From contig CM038214.1 in the NCBI GenBank assembly GCA_021442155.1, positions 21,477,808-21,541,807 on the forward strand: DNA of 64,000 nt, in the 5' to 3' direction. This stretch comes from Cymbidium sinense (lineage: Eukaryota > Streptophyta > Magnoliopsida > Asparagales > Orchidaceae). This document shows positions 34,000-47,600 of the stretch, piece after piece (position 1 is the first letter of the stretch; each line of letters starts with the position of its first letter). The position numbers and the translations under genes are program-made. The notes under the pieces are model-generated. The model made no database searches. It was not told the origin of the DNA and was given only the letters and a program-made list of their open reading frames with translations.

Positions 34000-36989
34000 A
34001 CATGAATTTTTGGTTTACTTCAGATAAAGGAGGAGACACTTCCTTGTTGAAAATTGAGCTAGGGGAATGTTATCGATAGTGCTTTCACTGCTCTCATCTT
34101 GTGTTGTCGACGGTGTAGTTTCCACCTTTCTTAGCTTCTCATATGGGGAGATTTTTTCACTTATGTTTATTTTTTCACAGTAATTGATTGGTGGGTTGAG
34201 CGTCAACCTTCTTTGCCCTGCCTTTTCACTAGCACCTTCGGTGGTGCCTTGTGCTCTTTGCTACTCTTTCCAAAAAAAATAGTGAACTCCAGCCCAGACT
34301 CCATGACTATGGATCACGTACGATATGTCATAGATGATTATTGGATTTCTCAGGTTATCAAGGTCTCATTGCTTTGAAAATAAGTACAAGTACCTATAGC
34401 TACCGAGAATCAATGCAATAATAGTGATATCACTTCTTGCAAACATCCTATACATATTCAATATTCTTCTTTTAGAATCCTACAAGAAAAAGTATTATCT
34501 ATATTAGAAGCTAGATAAGAAAGAGGCCAGTATAAGATTTCACTCTTAAGCTGCATGGCTTTCTCTTTATCAATTAATAGTAGTTGAGGCATTCTTTTTT
34601 TTTTTTTGGGATTTGAAGACTTTCTAAAAAAAAGAGTGTGATCCATGGGAAAAGACTGGAACTAGCTAAAAAGAAAGAAAAGGTGGAACCTAAAGAGAAA
34701 AGGCTCATAAAAGAGGTTGATAAATAGAGATGGATAACCCATTGTAAAAGTCACTGCAATTGATCAACATCGAAGCACTTTAGACTTGCTTACACAAGTT
34801 CTTCAAAAAATATTGCCAAGATGTCAAATGAAGATAGCTTCCACATGGTTCACATGAGAACTTCCAAGGGCAGGTAGGGAGAGAGGATTGATTGGTACAC
34901 CCATCATTCATGGACTAAGAGATTGGGCCATCGACTGGTATCAATTGAAGTCAACAAAGAGGAAAATCCTTCCAATCCATAATTTTTAGGTGAGAAGAAG
35001 CTAGATGATTGAGAGTCATGGGATTTTGAAAGCACTACATCTAGCTAAGCATCTTCTTCAAAAGAGATGATAGATACAAAGCGATTACCACTTGTAGGAT
35101 CATTCACCCAAGCTAGGCCATGAGTTTGATTTCACGAGTGCACAAGCATAAGTGGAGATAGAGTTGTCCCCTGATCTAAGATATTAGTGAGATTAGCTAC
35201 ACACTACTGAACCTACCTTAACCTAGGAAAGTGACTTTGATAGGCCTTCTTTTCTTCCCCCATTGCGGCTTGAAATAAAACTAAGGGTTTGCAAAGCTAA
35301 CTGTATGATTTAGAGCTATCATCCTAGGACCTCTTGCTTATGAATATTAACTTCTTTCTTTCCCTCTTCAAGACTGTCAGATGGTGCTTAGTTGTTCCCT
35401 AAAGCATTTCTCATTCGCCCCTTGGCTTCATTCAATCAAAAAATTTCTCTAAGATTCTTGCCCATTCCTACTCTTTCTACTTCTATTTTTGGCTTCACCC
35501 CTGCTTGCCACTACCTCTATTAGGTGTACAGGGAAAGCCATTACTTGTCCTCTTGTTAGCAACGAGTCTACTACCGGGTAGGAGAAACAACTCAAACTAG
35601 TAGTGAGCCTAGTATTCATAGATTAGACTTTTTTGAGTCAAGGAATGAGTTTATCAGATGTGAGAAATCTCCTTGCTCTACTTTCTTAATAGTTCTTGCT
35701 TCTTGCACATGCTAGCATTCCAACAAGAGCTTCTTCTGAGCCTTCAACATGGCATGGAAAATGAAGCTAATTTAGTACAAACCTAGCTCAAGGCTTGATC
35801 TCGTAGGGTCAAAATGGCATCTATGTAGTGCATCATTTTCACTCACTGTGAACATAGGAATTGGATGGATGACTCACATTTTCTTGAATGAGATGTCAAG
35901 TAAAATAGCACTGGGGTGCCCCTGATGAAAGTAGAGACCTATCTTAGGCTGACTTTCCTGGTCACATAAGCAACATATATTTTCTATATGATTTATGACA
36001 TATGAGTTATGTCATATATATATAGAAGTAAAATATGAATATGTATGTGACAAACAAAGCATAGAGAAAGAAGAAAGTATAGCTTATCAAGCAAAGAAAG
36101 TATCGTAGCTAATAGAATCTATGAAAAGAAGAAGTCAGAAGCTCAAACTCAGATGGAAAGCAGCTAGCTTCTGACTACACAACACAATGAAAAATATAGG
36201 AAGACCCTCATTTTTGAGGAAATAGGAAGTTGTGTAAGGAAACCAGGCTCCATAGGGAGTCTCTCAAGTGATAAGAGTTCCATCATAAGTTTATATTTTA
36301 GGAACGAGACTCATATATATGTAAAGCCAGTATAAGGGCATAGTGCAGCATGTACTCATTCTCATTTGCAAAGTGGTCAAGCATAAAAAAGAGATTTTTA
36401 AAAGAAGTGGATCAACATATTGGTTGGTTTGACTCATAGTCTTGCTCTATCAACTTGAAATAAAAAAAAGAAAATGATGTTCAAGTGTCCAAGTGTGGAA
36501 GCTTAGTCTAGTGCCTATGCATTATGACTCACTATTGAAAGAAAAGACTTATGAAATCTGATTCTTATCTTGCTTGTTTTCCCTAGTCTACATTGGCCTA
36601 TCCGAGGTCAAAATGGGAAAATGAAATTTCTATGAGGGAATCCCATTAAAGTATTTCCCATGCTTACTTGTATGGGCTGGATTCCTCTAATGCAAGGGGT
36701 CAAACCCAAAAAAGCAAGTGAAAATTTGCCAGTGACTATAGAATCTCTAGATACTTTAACCAAAACCTATGTTCTCTCGTTCATCAGTCGGTCTTAGCTA
36801 GCTATATGGTGCTCAATCCTCTATCTCAAGGCAACTATTTGTGGGTCAAACTCTGCAGAATCTAATCTAGGCGGGTGATTACTACTAGCTTCCTAACTAG
36901 TAACCTTCGCTTTCTTTCTTACAAAGGAAGGACCTCTAGGGCATGTTCCCCTAATGTGACACTTTTTTTACTTGATTAGACTTTTCCTT
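34000..36989. other. unassigned mosaic DNA, possibly organelle-derived
   Basis: The texture changes near 34000 to more balanced composition with many AAGAAAG and CTTTCTT tracts. No gene is recognised. A minus-strand open stretch at 34015-34206 contains TTPSTTQDESSESTIDNIP, an acidic Ser-rich piece of no known family. The passage 34800-35060 has the feel of retroelement gag sequence but no motif I can name. Confidence 0.3.
36133..36176. repeat. 11-bp inverted repeat (stem-loop)
   Basis: AGTCAGAAGCT (36133-36143) is exactly complementary to AGCTTCTGACT (36166-36176), with a 22-base loop. Stem-loops like this occur at 3' ends of plant mitochondrial transcripts, but no gene precedes it here. Confidence 0.6.
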
Positions 36990-38925
36990 AAGTCTTCACT
37001 ATTCTCATTCCTTTGTCTTTCTTTATGATAGAAAGCCTTTGATTCATGTGTTGTGTTGGCCTCTTTCTATCTTGCTTTTTATAGAAAAAATAATTCCTAA
37101 TTTTGTTGTGTCCTTACAGATCCAATATACTGTGGCATCAGTCTCTATTTTTTTGTTGCTTCGGGATCGACTTTGCTCTTCTTTCTTACTTTGTGTTACT
37201 TGTAGCTATATCTTTTGACTTGTGAAAAAGACATTCTAACCAAGTTGTCCTGTTCACTTAATTCGCTCAAATGTGTAAAAGGACTCAAACATGAGTGATT
37301 CAATCGATTCATTTCTTGTTGAACTCTATTTCTTTCTATCTTTGGCTAAGTTAGCCTAGCCTCTTTAAGTGAGTTCTCTTCTTTCTTTTCAATACCACTT
37401 ACATTAAGCTACTTTCAAAGAAAGAAAAAAAAAATATCTAAATTTTTATTAGCTAGTTCAGATAAACTCCTCCGAAGAATAAGTGGAGTGGTCTTTGAGC
37501 TAGGGTGTGGTTCCCAGGTTAGAGAAATGGTACATGATTCCTATTTGAATGACTCTTGACTTCTCAGCTCATTGCTTTTGGTTTGAGCAAGTAGGGACAG
37601 GTGAAAGGAATGGAGATGAGCCTGAAAAGGATTTGAAGTTTCATTCATATTCATGAGAGGTCTTTTTGGGCAGAGGAGAAAGGCTTGACCTTTGGGAGAG
37701 GAGAAAGACAGATGCAGTAGAATTTGGTTCAAATTGATCCATTTGCCAGGTTTTGCTTCTGTTGACGTTCCCACTAGTAGATCAGGATCCTTCCTTCATT
37801 TATGAAATAGATGAAAGGAAGGACTTCACTAACGATGGTCTGTCTATGCGTGAAGAAGGACTTCTTTCTCCTTACATTCTTGACTAGGTTCCCATTAGTC
37901 CACCAGCCAGACATAGGTGGGCTATTAGACGACGTACTAAGAGTTGAGGTTATTGACACATCGGATCACCAGTAGATATGCATGACTTTTTGGACACTAA
38001 TCTCCTAGTTGTGCACAGTACTTTGTTAGCATGAGACTGGGTTGGCTGTTCTACCACTTTGGTCAGTCGGTGGCCTTAGAGGGATCCCACCCTAATAGAG
38101 TAGCTTGACAATTTGGGTTTTTTCATGTGAATGTATATGATAGGTTGCCTTTCATCCCAAGGGGGCAGATCGATGACAGCTGGGTCCCATCCCTTTTGAG
38201 CTTCACTTGTATGCCTCTTCGAAGATGTGGAGGCACCTGCTGAGATTTGGAACGGGTGCTATATTTTGCTTAGGTCCACCAGACAATCGCACAAGAGTTG
38301 GGTATGTTAGGTTAACTTGGTTTTGGCTGTTTATGCACCTCTTCTCGAGCATGGTGCCAAGAGATATGAGTAGAGAGTGAGGGAGTTGGGGCATCATTGA
38401 GCATAGTGGTCCATAGGAGCTCTCTATAGGTAGGGACTAGGTATGGTAGTGCCTTTTGACTTTGATGCATGTCGTATCTATAGATTTTCCTTACCAACGC
38501 CTTTAGCAAAACTTATGGCACTAACTTGTTGCTTTGATTTTACAGGTAACCCACTAGCTGAGTCGGGATGCAGTGATAGCACTCATTGCCTCTGATAATG
38601 AGGTACCTTCTTTGTTGGGTTGTCATATCAGGCAGTAGCATGAGCTGCAATGGTACGCTTCTATGAATTGGAGTGCCAGTCTATCATACCATTGACTTCT
38701 CACACCAAACGAGGAAAAAGAGCTACAACTTCTCTATTTGGTGGAGAGTACACCTCTTTTAAGTATTTTGGGCCCTTCTATGGTGCATTTCCCTACTCCC
38801 TTGAGTCTAGACTTGGGTACCTCACCTCACATATATTCTTTCCGGTGGTGAGTCCCATCTACTGGCCAAGAGAGACATTAGAGTCAAGGTATGCGATGTT
38901 GGAAGATGCTAGGGCTCGGCTGTAA
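36990..38925 (+). repeat. 2-kb dispersed direct repeat, copy A
   Basis: This segment is repeated at 53786-55845 in the same orientation. Shared landmarks in order include TCATTCCTTT, AATGTGTAAAA.GACTCAAAC, GGCTAAGT.AGCC.AGCCTCTT, GATCCTTCC, GATGGTCTGTCTATGC, TTGGTCAGTCGGTGGCCTTA, GAGATATGA and the 3' block TACCTCACCTCACATAT. The copies differ by many substitutions and by small indels, so the duplication is old. Both copies carry the same degenerate gene. Confidence 0.9.
37985..38925 (+). pseudogene. plant-mobile-domain-like pseudogene, copy A
   Basis: One frame gives MRLGWLFYHFGQSVALEG, then HPNRVA-stop-QFGFF (38088-38121), PSLLSFTCMPLRRCGG, and later DACR..-type and Trp-rich fragments. The phrase Y/H-N-P-x-R-V-A-R-Q-F-G-(F/Y) is characteristic of proteins with the plant mobile domain (PMD, 'aminotransferase-like'), found in Gypsy and Mutator-like transposons and a few host genes of unknown biochemistry. 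The 3' part (38650-38925) is still open and ends with ESRYAMLEDARARL, a helix-like tail. Stops and shifts are many. PMD assignment rests on one motif plus general flow and is tentative; an unrelated retroelement gag is possible. Confidence 0.4.
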
Positions 38926-40399
38926 TAGTTTATAACTTTGGGAGAAGGGGTCTGATGGTTTCAATCAATGGCCATCTGAACATCCCCAATTTAGTATCTC
39001 ATGTGAAGTGGCTATTACTTTCTTGTAGTCACATTCTTAGAATCACTATAACTTGAGTGGACCATTGGCTTATTTTTCTACAAAGTTGGAAGAGTTATTT
39101 TCTTATGTATATCGATAGATAATACACACATTAATGCATGTATATGCAGATATAGCTTAATCAATAAAATGATGGAATTCAAATTCAAAATCATTTTTGA
39201 CAGAATCTTTAAAATAAAAACTCAATGTATCTAACCAATTATTCCTTATGATTTCTGCCGAAATGCTGCTAGTTGATGAAAGTTACTTAGGGATCAAGCA
39301 ATAAAAGTCGAGTCAAATCCAATTGGTTTATTCTATTGATATCAATCGAATGCGACTCGATCTAGTATAGTATGAACTGGCGATCAGAGAACATATATGG
39401 ACAAAACTTCTAATGGGATCTCAAAAAATAAGTAATTTTTGCTGGGCTTGTGTCCTTTGTTTGGTTAACAAGGTTTTTTTACATTTTGAATAGAAAGACA
39501 AATTCTCTTAAGTCTGGAAGCAATATCCATGGCCAAAGTTGGTTTGACCTCATCTCCCTTTGCTTGCTATTTATAGGCATTGGAAGCCATATATCCAATT
39601 TTTCTTGGTTTGGATCATTTCAAACCTGAACCAACCTATTGGAGAAACGCCCCCCTCCAAAAAAGTGAATCGAATAGTTTGCCAGCTTAACCTCAATTAT
39701 GAATAGGCGGCAATAATAGAGCGCTCAAGTGAAGCATCAAATCTGACAGAGAGTACTGCATCACAAAGTTTTTCCTCAGCCAATCATCACTTGATAGCTC
39801 CATCCTAGTTGAGGAAAAAGATGCTTGGTCAAAGCCCTATCTCTAATCAGATGCTTGCTTTTTCTTGCTAACATGCTATTTAGAGTTTATAGTTGTTGTT
39901 ATTATTCCAATTCGGTTTTGGTTCTAGTTCTTTCTCAAAAGGCTAACAAGAGAAAAAAAGAAGAAGAGAAGGGCTAGCTGATAAGGGACTTGTGACTAGA
40001 CTAGAAGATAGCGACTTTATGGTTATGTAGACTAGAAACTTGGCACAAATTATGCTCTAAGTATGGGCTCTTGCCCTATTTATAAAGATGAAAATTGACA
40101 TGACATAATCCTTGAAGAGTATGATGTGCCCGGTCTTGCTTCTTTTGATTCCCCACCCACCTCTCGTAGAGGAGGATCAATAGAAAGATCTATATCAAAG
40201 ATTACTTTTAACTCAATCTTTTCAGAGATAGGCACGAAAGCGTTAGAATTGTAATGAGATACATCTAAAGCTTTTTATAACCATTTGACACGTAGTGCCT
40301 CTATTGAAATGGTTCTCAAAAAGTCGCACAAATTTTTATTGTGTATCAGGCGATGTTTTTATGCATTCTTCATGTAGTTCCTTTTCTTCAATTAGATAT
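38926..40399. other. unassigned mosaic DNA
   Basis: No gene was recognised in this 1.5-kb stretch between the direct repeat and the plastid fragment. Several CG-containing phrases remain (for example near 39330-39390 and 40120-40240), unlike the AT-rich left half of the window. Confidence 0.3.
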
Positions 40400-41360
40400 T
40401 CATTGGAATGAACCATAACTATGGAACCCGAATTTGAATAGATTGATCCCAAAATAGAATATCAAATTTAGGAGAAATCTTATAGAAAATGTTGACTTCA
40501 TGCCTTGGTCTTGCAATTTTGGATTTGTTCTAGTATGTAAAGAAATAACAAATATGGTCCAAGTAAGAAATGCCCAAGTTTCCTTAGGGTCCCAATTCCA
40601 ATAAGAACCCCATGCTTCATTCACCCATACTGCTCCAGAAATAATGCCTATGATGAAAAAGGTTAACAACCCTAAACTAATGACACGATAACTCCAATAA
40701 TCCAAAAGCTGAATTCATTGATATTTGTCAAAATTTTGAAATGAGAGAAAATATGTATTTTTAATACACTTCCTTTTTCATTAAAATATTCCATATCACC
40801 AAAGAAAACTGACTTCCTTAAACTTTAAAATTTTTTATTTTGAAAAAAGAATAGATTATTTTTTGAAATGTAATCACTATAAGAGCAATTACTAATAATG
40901 ATCCGCATAAAAGAGCTGCATAGCTCAAGAGCATCATACTGACATGCATTTTTAACTACTAAGATTGTAGAGAAGGTACTAATTTTATAGATTTATGCAT
41001 TTTAGTTGAAAGACTTGACATGGTAAAACCTTAGGTAAAAATAACACTTGGTGAAGTTATTGAGCTGAAATCATTTTTATTATTCCCAAGATAGGGAATC
41101 ATATGAATAATGGATAAACTCCATGAAAGGAAGATTAACGATTCCTATAAATTACTTAAAGGAAAATGTCTTGAAGAAATCCAACGAATAACTAAAAATC
41201 CTATTATAGAGAAAAAAGTAGCTATCATCCCTTTATCTGATGAATTACATAATATTTCAATTTTGTAGACTAATAAGTTCATCAAATGAATTAGAATCAC
41301 AACTAAGATGATCAAAAAAGAAATATGAGTTCATATATGTTCAAAAGTTGCAAATATCAT
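40400..41360 (-). pseudogene. ccsA: plastid ccsA pseudogene (cytochrome c biogenesis, ycf5)
   Basis: CcsA is a thylakoid membrane protein that attaches heme to c-type cytochromes with its WWD-type motif. The minus-strand ATG at 41360-41358 opens MIFATFEHI-stop-THISF. It is followed by [66 protein letters not shown], and the C-terminal block [20 protein letters not shown] (the heme-handling signature), ending HSYGSFQ and TGA at 40400. Nearly the full length (about 320 codons) is present but in at least three frames, with several stops. trnL-UAG lies about 170 bp upstream on the same strand, the normal plastid order. The 40400-40705 portion is open for 101 codons. Confidence 0.93.
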
Positions 41361-41529
41361 AAAGAAGATTCCCTTTATAATAATTCAAATCAGGGTGGGG
41401 ATGAAATAGAACCTAAAGGAAAAGATTTTCAAGATTTTTGATTCTATTAGATCTATTGTGTCTATATTATTCTATATTATTCTAAATTATTAATATGAAT
41501 AATTAATAATAATTATTATTTATGCCTTT

Positions 41530-41601
41530 ATGCCACGGACTCAGATGCTCTATGCTTGCTTCCTAAGAGCAGCTTGTCTACCAATTTCAACATGGTAGCT
41601 T
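41530..41601 (-). pseudogene. trnL-UAG: degenerate plastid trnL-UAG
   Basis: The minus strand reads GTTGAAATTGGTAGACAAGC, then TGCTCTTAGGAAGCA with the TAG anticodon in its loop, and a 3' part GAGCATCTGAGTCCGTGGCA. Compared with normal plastid trnL-UAG, about 8-10 bases of the T-stem/loop are lost and the acceptor stem is mispaired. It sits directly upstream of ccsA, as in most plastomes. Confidence 0.88.
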
Positions 41602-44600
41602 AGCTTAAATAATAATAAGGAAATTTAAGCTAAATTGTGATATTTAATATGGTTTAGGAAACAATGAAGAAAGATGCATTATCATTCATATGGAAATGTT
41701 TAATATCAGTAGTATTGAATTAGTATATTCATCTTCGTAGATTCAATTTTAAGAATCAATTTTTCCATGCTAGAAAGCTAATTCTTACTTATCCTGAACA
41801 ATTAGAACTCAAAAGTTTCATTGTCAGTCGAGGTATAAACTTCATAATTTTTTCTAATTATTTTGATACCCAACACCTTAGTAGAAAGTAAAATGAAATA
41901 TTCAAATTCTTCCTTGTTTATCATAATTGTGCTTTCCAAAATACAAAAGCATAATTCATAGCAAAAAAAAAAATCATCTCATAAATTCAATATCATTCAA
42001 TATAAATTTCAATAATTTCAATAATTTCAATAAAAGACTTTTAGTATATAGAACATAATAGAAATATAGAAAGACTATAAAAAAAGATATGATTCTAAGA
42101 ATGATTCTTACTAGATTGGGGAGAAGTCAAAGAAAAAGAAGAATAGATTAACAAAGGAAAGACTACCCCTCACTTGATCCTCCACTCTCAACTCCTATAC
42201 TATATATCATACTTACTTACTCAATGTCTGCTAATTGGTTAAGAACCTAATGTCATCTCCTTTTTTTTAGTTCTGAATTCATCCCGGCTTGAACTAAGAC
42301 TCAGGAGCATAATCTCCTTTCTTTCTCTTTCTATATCAATTTTGTTGATGTCATTCCACTGGAAAGGTTGACACAAGAGAGGATCCTCAATCTTCATCTA
42401 GTAATGTAATTGGACAACTGCTACTTAGATCTTTTAGAAAAAAAATTTATAGCTATACCAAAAAAAGATCAATATTCGAAGAAGAGCTATCGATGAATTC
42501 CTACTTGATTCGATTGGTTATCGGTTCCAACCTTTCTCAATTTTCAAAGAGTCAAATGGATTTCAGTCCATTTCCCCTTCAATCTATTTTCTAAGAAAGG
42601 AATGCTTGATCTTTCCCAAAATTATTTACTTTCTTTAAGAAGTACTTAGCCAGTTTGATCCATAGGCTCTTCATCATTCTCACTGATGGAATCTATCCAT
42701 TTCTAATCTTATGTGAGTATTGATCCTTTGCCTTGGATGAAATTTCAATGAATGGGATGTCTCTACATATTCTACCTTAGATCTTGGTTGGGCCTTCAAT
42801 GAGTAAGCACGTATTAATATTGTAGGTTTCCAACAAGTTCAAAAAAAGACAAGACAAAAGAATGAATACAATCAATAGTTCTGAAAACAAAACTGTCACT
42901 ACTTTGAGCTTTCATGAATGTGGAGGTAATCAAGCGAAGCATCCATGTCAACAAAGAAGGACAACTAAGATCAGTGCATGCTTTTTTCCTTGTGAGAGAG
43001 AAGTCCGACCTTGCCTCACTAAGTTCAAAATAGCATATAGAAAATAGAAGTTCTTCTACATTGTTGTGACCCCAACATGGGGCAGTTAGTTATTGAGCAC
43101 TCGAAAGTACAAAACAAAAGGCAATAGTTTGTTCTTTAGCAGAAGAAAAGACAATATTTTTGTTCTTTTTTAGAACAAAAAGGAAAAGGACAACAACTGG
43201 CTCGAAGGTGAAAAAAGTTGAAGCCTCTCTTTCGCTTGTGAGACAAAAATTTCCCCTTCATGAGAAAGTCAGACTACTAACAAGACTTAATATCAATTGC
43301 TTCAAGATAAAGAGATCTTTCTCCATTTTCAACTTTTATCGATTCATCTAACTCTATTGCTTTCTTTCCATTTTTTGATTGAGATTTTGCTTCCTAACCT
43401 CTCGCCCTGCTCACCACTCTAATTCTTGTCTTTGTTCCTTTCCCCTCTTCTTAAAAAGGGGACCTTCTCTCTGAGTAGAAGTTAGCAAACTACTCCTTTC
43501 CTCTGCTCTAAGTCTGTTAAGAGCTTCCTCATAGTAATAACTCTTTCTAGCGCCTTATTTTTCTTTATGTGGGTCAGTGAGGATCAAGGACTCATTCCTT
43601 TTGCACTAATGATGTGTACAGGCTCAACTACTTTCATTGTTACACACTCTCTCTCATCGCCCATCGTGTAAAGCTTCAGGAAGAAAAACCTAATTGAAAG
43701 TGGATAAGGGCTTGAAGTTCCCCATCGAAAGGTAATTTGGTTATAGTGTTCGTCATGCGGGTCCCTAGTTTGTATACATCCAGTGGTGCCCTCCCTCATG
43801 CTCTATTCCTTAGCCTAAGCTTCTAAGGCAGAGAAGAAAGAAGCAAGAGTAAGGTGTGACTTCATATACCATGAGCAAAATCAGAGCTTAGGGAGGAACC
43901 ACTTTCATTCTTGTTGATACTTATCGAACAAAAGGCATAGAGGTGCTGTTCACATGTCATGGTGAAGAAGCAGTGATTGGTGCAATTTTTACTTCTTTCT
44001 ATTCTTTCTTATGCCCCAGTAGGTCAATGATTGAGAGATTCTATGTTGAAGAAATTATGGATGCTATTTTCAGTCTTGGGGAATCACTACAGTTGGTGCT
44101 TGAGTGGGGGCATTCAATTTTTATTTCAACTCTAAGTGAAGAAGGCGCTAGCCTATCTTTTCTCAAGCTTGATTCGCAATAGCTATCAAGTCAAGCAGGT
44201 GAGTCCTTTTTTTGTAAAATGGCCGAATTAGCCACACCCATAAAAGGGAAAAAACACATATTTGGCTCAAGAGAAGCAATAGAGTTGGCATTCTCCCCAT
44301 TGTTGGAGGTCTATTGAATCTCTTGGAGGAAGGACTACTAGTGGGTAGTGGTGTGGTAGCTCTTATTAGTTCGAGTCAATGCTGGTAGCTATAAACTCTT
44401 CTTTCTCGATGGAATAATAGAACTATCGTAGCCTAGTTCATTGACTTGGGTTTCTTGCTAGAAGAAACTTTTTAAACATCATTCTACTTATTGACTATTG
44501 GAAGAACTTTACAATGGGGTGGGGGGTGGGGAGCAGATAATTTAGGGAAAACTTTCTATCTGAGAAAAGAAAATATATTGAATACAGATAAGGAAAGTAG

Positions 44601-47600
44601 TCGACTCTTGCTACGGCAAAGTAGAAGAAAATATGCATAACAATGGGTTTGGTTAGAAAAAAAAGTGACTCTACCATTGCATAAGGACAATACTAGCACC
44701 TAGACTTTTTGTCTTTGGCTTTGTATTTAGGTCTATATCAAGCTTCATTCCCATTCCACTCCTCAGAATAGCAAGCCTTTGCATTTTTTTCTTTTTTTTA
44801 ATATGAACTGAATGGAAAAAAAAATGATTGATTGCCACTTTCTCATTCTAGTTCTTTTATTAATTCTTTCAAAGTTTTAGTCTATTTTGTTTCAGAGTCA
44901 TGGAGAGTCTAAGTAAAAGAAGACAAAATAGGTCACAAAGATTCAATCAGAGAGAAGATAGAAAAGAATCATTCAGTGTGTAATGAACTTCATTACATAG
45001 ATTAGCTATGGAATGGAAGCCATGGAACCCTGATTCGATTCTCATTCATAAAAACACAAAAAGAAGGATCGAGGGCTGAAGGGCTTCATACAAAGAAAAT
45101 ATGAAATAGAAAAGGCATGTAGTGTTAGGCTATTCATTTTTCTCATGTCAATAATTATGTCAGTCTAGTATTGGATTTGCTTTCCAGGTCTTTTTTTTAA
45201 GCTATCTAAAAATTGATCAACTTTCTTTTCTAGCCATCTTGAGCTTTCACCTTTCATAGTCAGGTTAGGCTCTCGCCTAAGCTCATATGTAAGTTGTGTG
45301 CTACCTCATTTCTTTTTCTAATAAAAAAAGTGTGTGGCCAAAAACTAATCTAAAAAATGAGATGGAAGAGAACACACATCCCATAAAAGGTCCTAAATCT
45401 ATGATTCTCATGGGTTCTTTTTCTTCTTGGTTACACTCTACTAAAAAAAAAAAGAATTCAAAGAACCTCAACTAAGAGGCAAATTTTCTTTAGAAGTCTC
45501 ACAACATAAGTGAGATTTGGTTGATGGTTGATAAGAATTCATATATAGGTTTGAAAAGAGTAATAGCTTGATAACGTACTACTTAATAGATCTACTTGCT
45601 GTTCACTGCCCCAACCCCAAGATAGCATAATTGGCCATGCCTACCTCAAACTTTCCTACTATAAAGGTTATCAAACTAACCTGGAGAAAAAGAATCCTTT
45701 ACTACTCTATGTTTATAAGGGAATAGCCATCCTTCATGGGTGGTACTTAATTTTCTGTGCTCTAAAGCACATTAAAATCACTTTAAAATGAGCTTTAAAA
45801 CTAAGCTAAACTGAAAAAGAAAAGAAGCTAGCAACCTTCCCCTCCCTACAGTTACCTTCTTTTTTTATGTAGTCTGACTCATCACCCTTCGTAGCATTAT
45901 ACATTCAATCTTTTTTAGAATAGCACTATTTCTATCGCTTAGGGCTTTTATCATGTTATTATAGTAGCTCTTCCTTCCCTTTCTCACTAAGCAAGCTTAT
46001 AATCTCGGCTAACGAGTCTCTTAAGACACTTTTGTCCCCACTAATTTCTTCTTGGGCCTGAACCTGCATATCCATGATCCTTGTCTATGTCGTGTGTCTA
46101 GTATGGATGGAGAGGGCGGCGGATGGGGATGTTGAGTATGGTATATTTAGAGAGATTCAATCCTTGCTTTTCTCCCATGGGGCAATTATTTCTTTCTTAT
46201 TTGAAGAGTCTAAATATTGATAAGATGGATTAGTGCCATAAAGTCTTTTAGGGGTGAGGATCCCTACCATTTCTCTATAGAAAATTAGTAGTGGGGTATA
46301 GGTACACGATTAGGAATGAGCATCAGAGTGCAGATGGATCAGTTCGATATATATTGTATTCTTGATGATAGGTACTCTTTTTTCATGGGGGTAAACAAGG
46401 GGCTCCCTATATTTTGCTCCTTACAATCACACCTTAGGTTTCTCGAGGATGTAAGACCTCAACAACCCCTCTTGGTAACAGTCTATTACTTTTTTTTGAG
46501 GAAGTAATAACCAAAACTTAAGAGGCTAAGGTCATATGCCATTAGGTGCAAGATTAAGTAACCAGTTTCTCAGCCAATGATGGGTCTTCCCTAAATATAG
46601 TACAAAGCTCCCCATCAAGTGATATAACTCACATTGAAGTCTCACTCCTAAATCCTTAAAGAATTGAGCTCCTATGGAATTTACAGCTAATCAAATTACC
46701 TTGAGTGAGAGAGGTGCGTGCTGATGAAAAGTTTTATTGGTGATCAATTGACTAAGAACTTCTATTAACCAACCATGGATAGGATGAAAATGTGCTTGCC
46801 AGATTGGGTTTCTTTTGGCAAACAGACACACTTTCCCACTGCCCTATAGTTTGACCTTAAACCAACCACACTCTCATTTTGTCAAACAACTATCTCACTA
46901 GATTTGGTTAATGAGTAGTATAAGACTATTGATTAATCAGCCTAGCCAATGTAACTTTTCTATCTGGTTCTATTGGATCATCATAATCACTAGTCATAAA
47001 AATTATGTTATTAGAGAACCAAATACTCCCAATATTAGATAGTGTGACAACAAGAATCATGGTCATCAATGCAATGCTTCCACTGGTAAAGTGTGCCATG
47101 CATTAAGTTATTGTGATAATCCCGAAACGTCCACCCCTCAAGAGGATTCTTGTAGGTGTTTGGAGTGGAGGTCCAAATTGATTGAAACTAAAAAAATTGA
47201 GTTGAAGCGGGATTTGGGTGTCGGATGGGACATAAGCTGAGAGGTTGGAGGAAGCCCTAGTCATTAATTCTTCTGTGGTTTCCCTACATACTTCACTAGG
47301 ATTGTAATTTCAAGATTGTGGTTGGGGAGACTTTGTTTCACACCTTTGGCCAGACTTTTCTAACCTTCAATAAAGAGCATATGCTCAGTACCAATTTGAG
47401 AATTCTATGTTCAGTTCTCCTTCTTAGGAGCTTGATATTAAGGAGGAACTAAATGTGGTATGCCATCTTCTATCAAAGAGACATAAGTTATTGTCTGGCT
47501 CCTAAATCCGAATGAATACCAAGAATCTCTAGAATCCATTAGACAACCTACCAAAGATTGTGTACCTTCTAAGGTACTACACAAGTTTCGCATGCCTAAA

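Noticed and set aside
36133..36176. Transcription terminator
   Set aside because: A good stem-loop, but no gene ends nearby and a single 11-bp stem in AT-rich DNA is expected by chance.
40400..40705. ccsA as a functional shortened gene
   Set aside because: Only the C-terminal third is open here; the remaining two thirds are present in other frames with stops, so this is a broken full-length gene.
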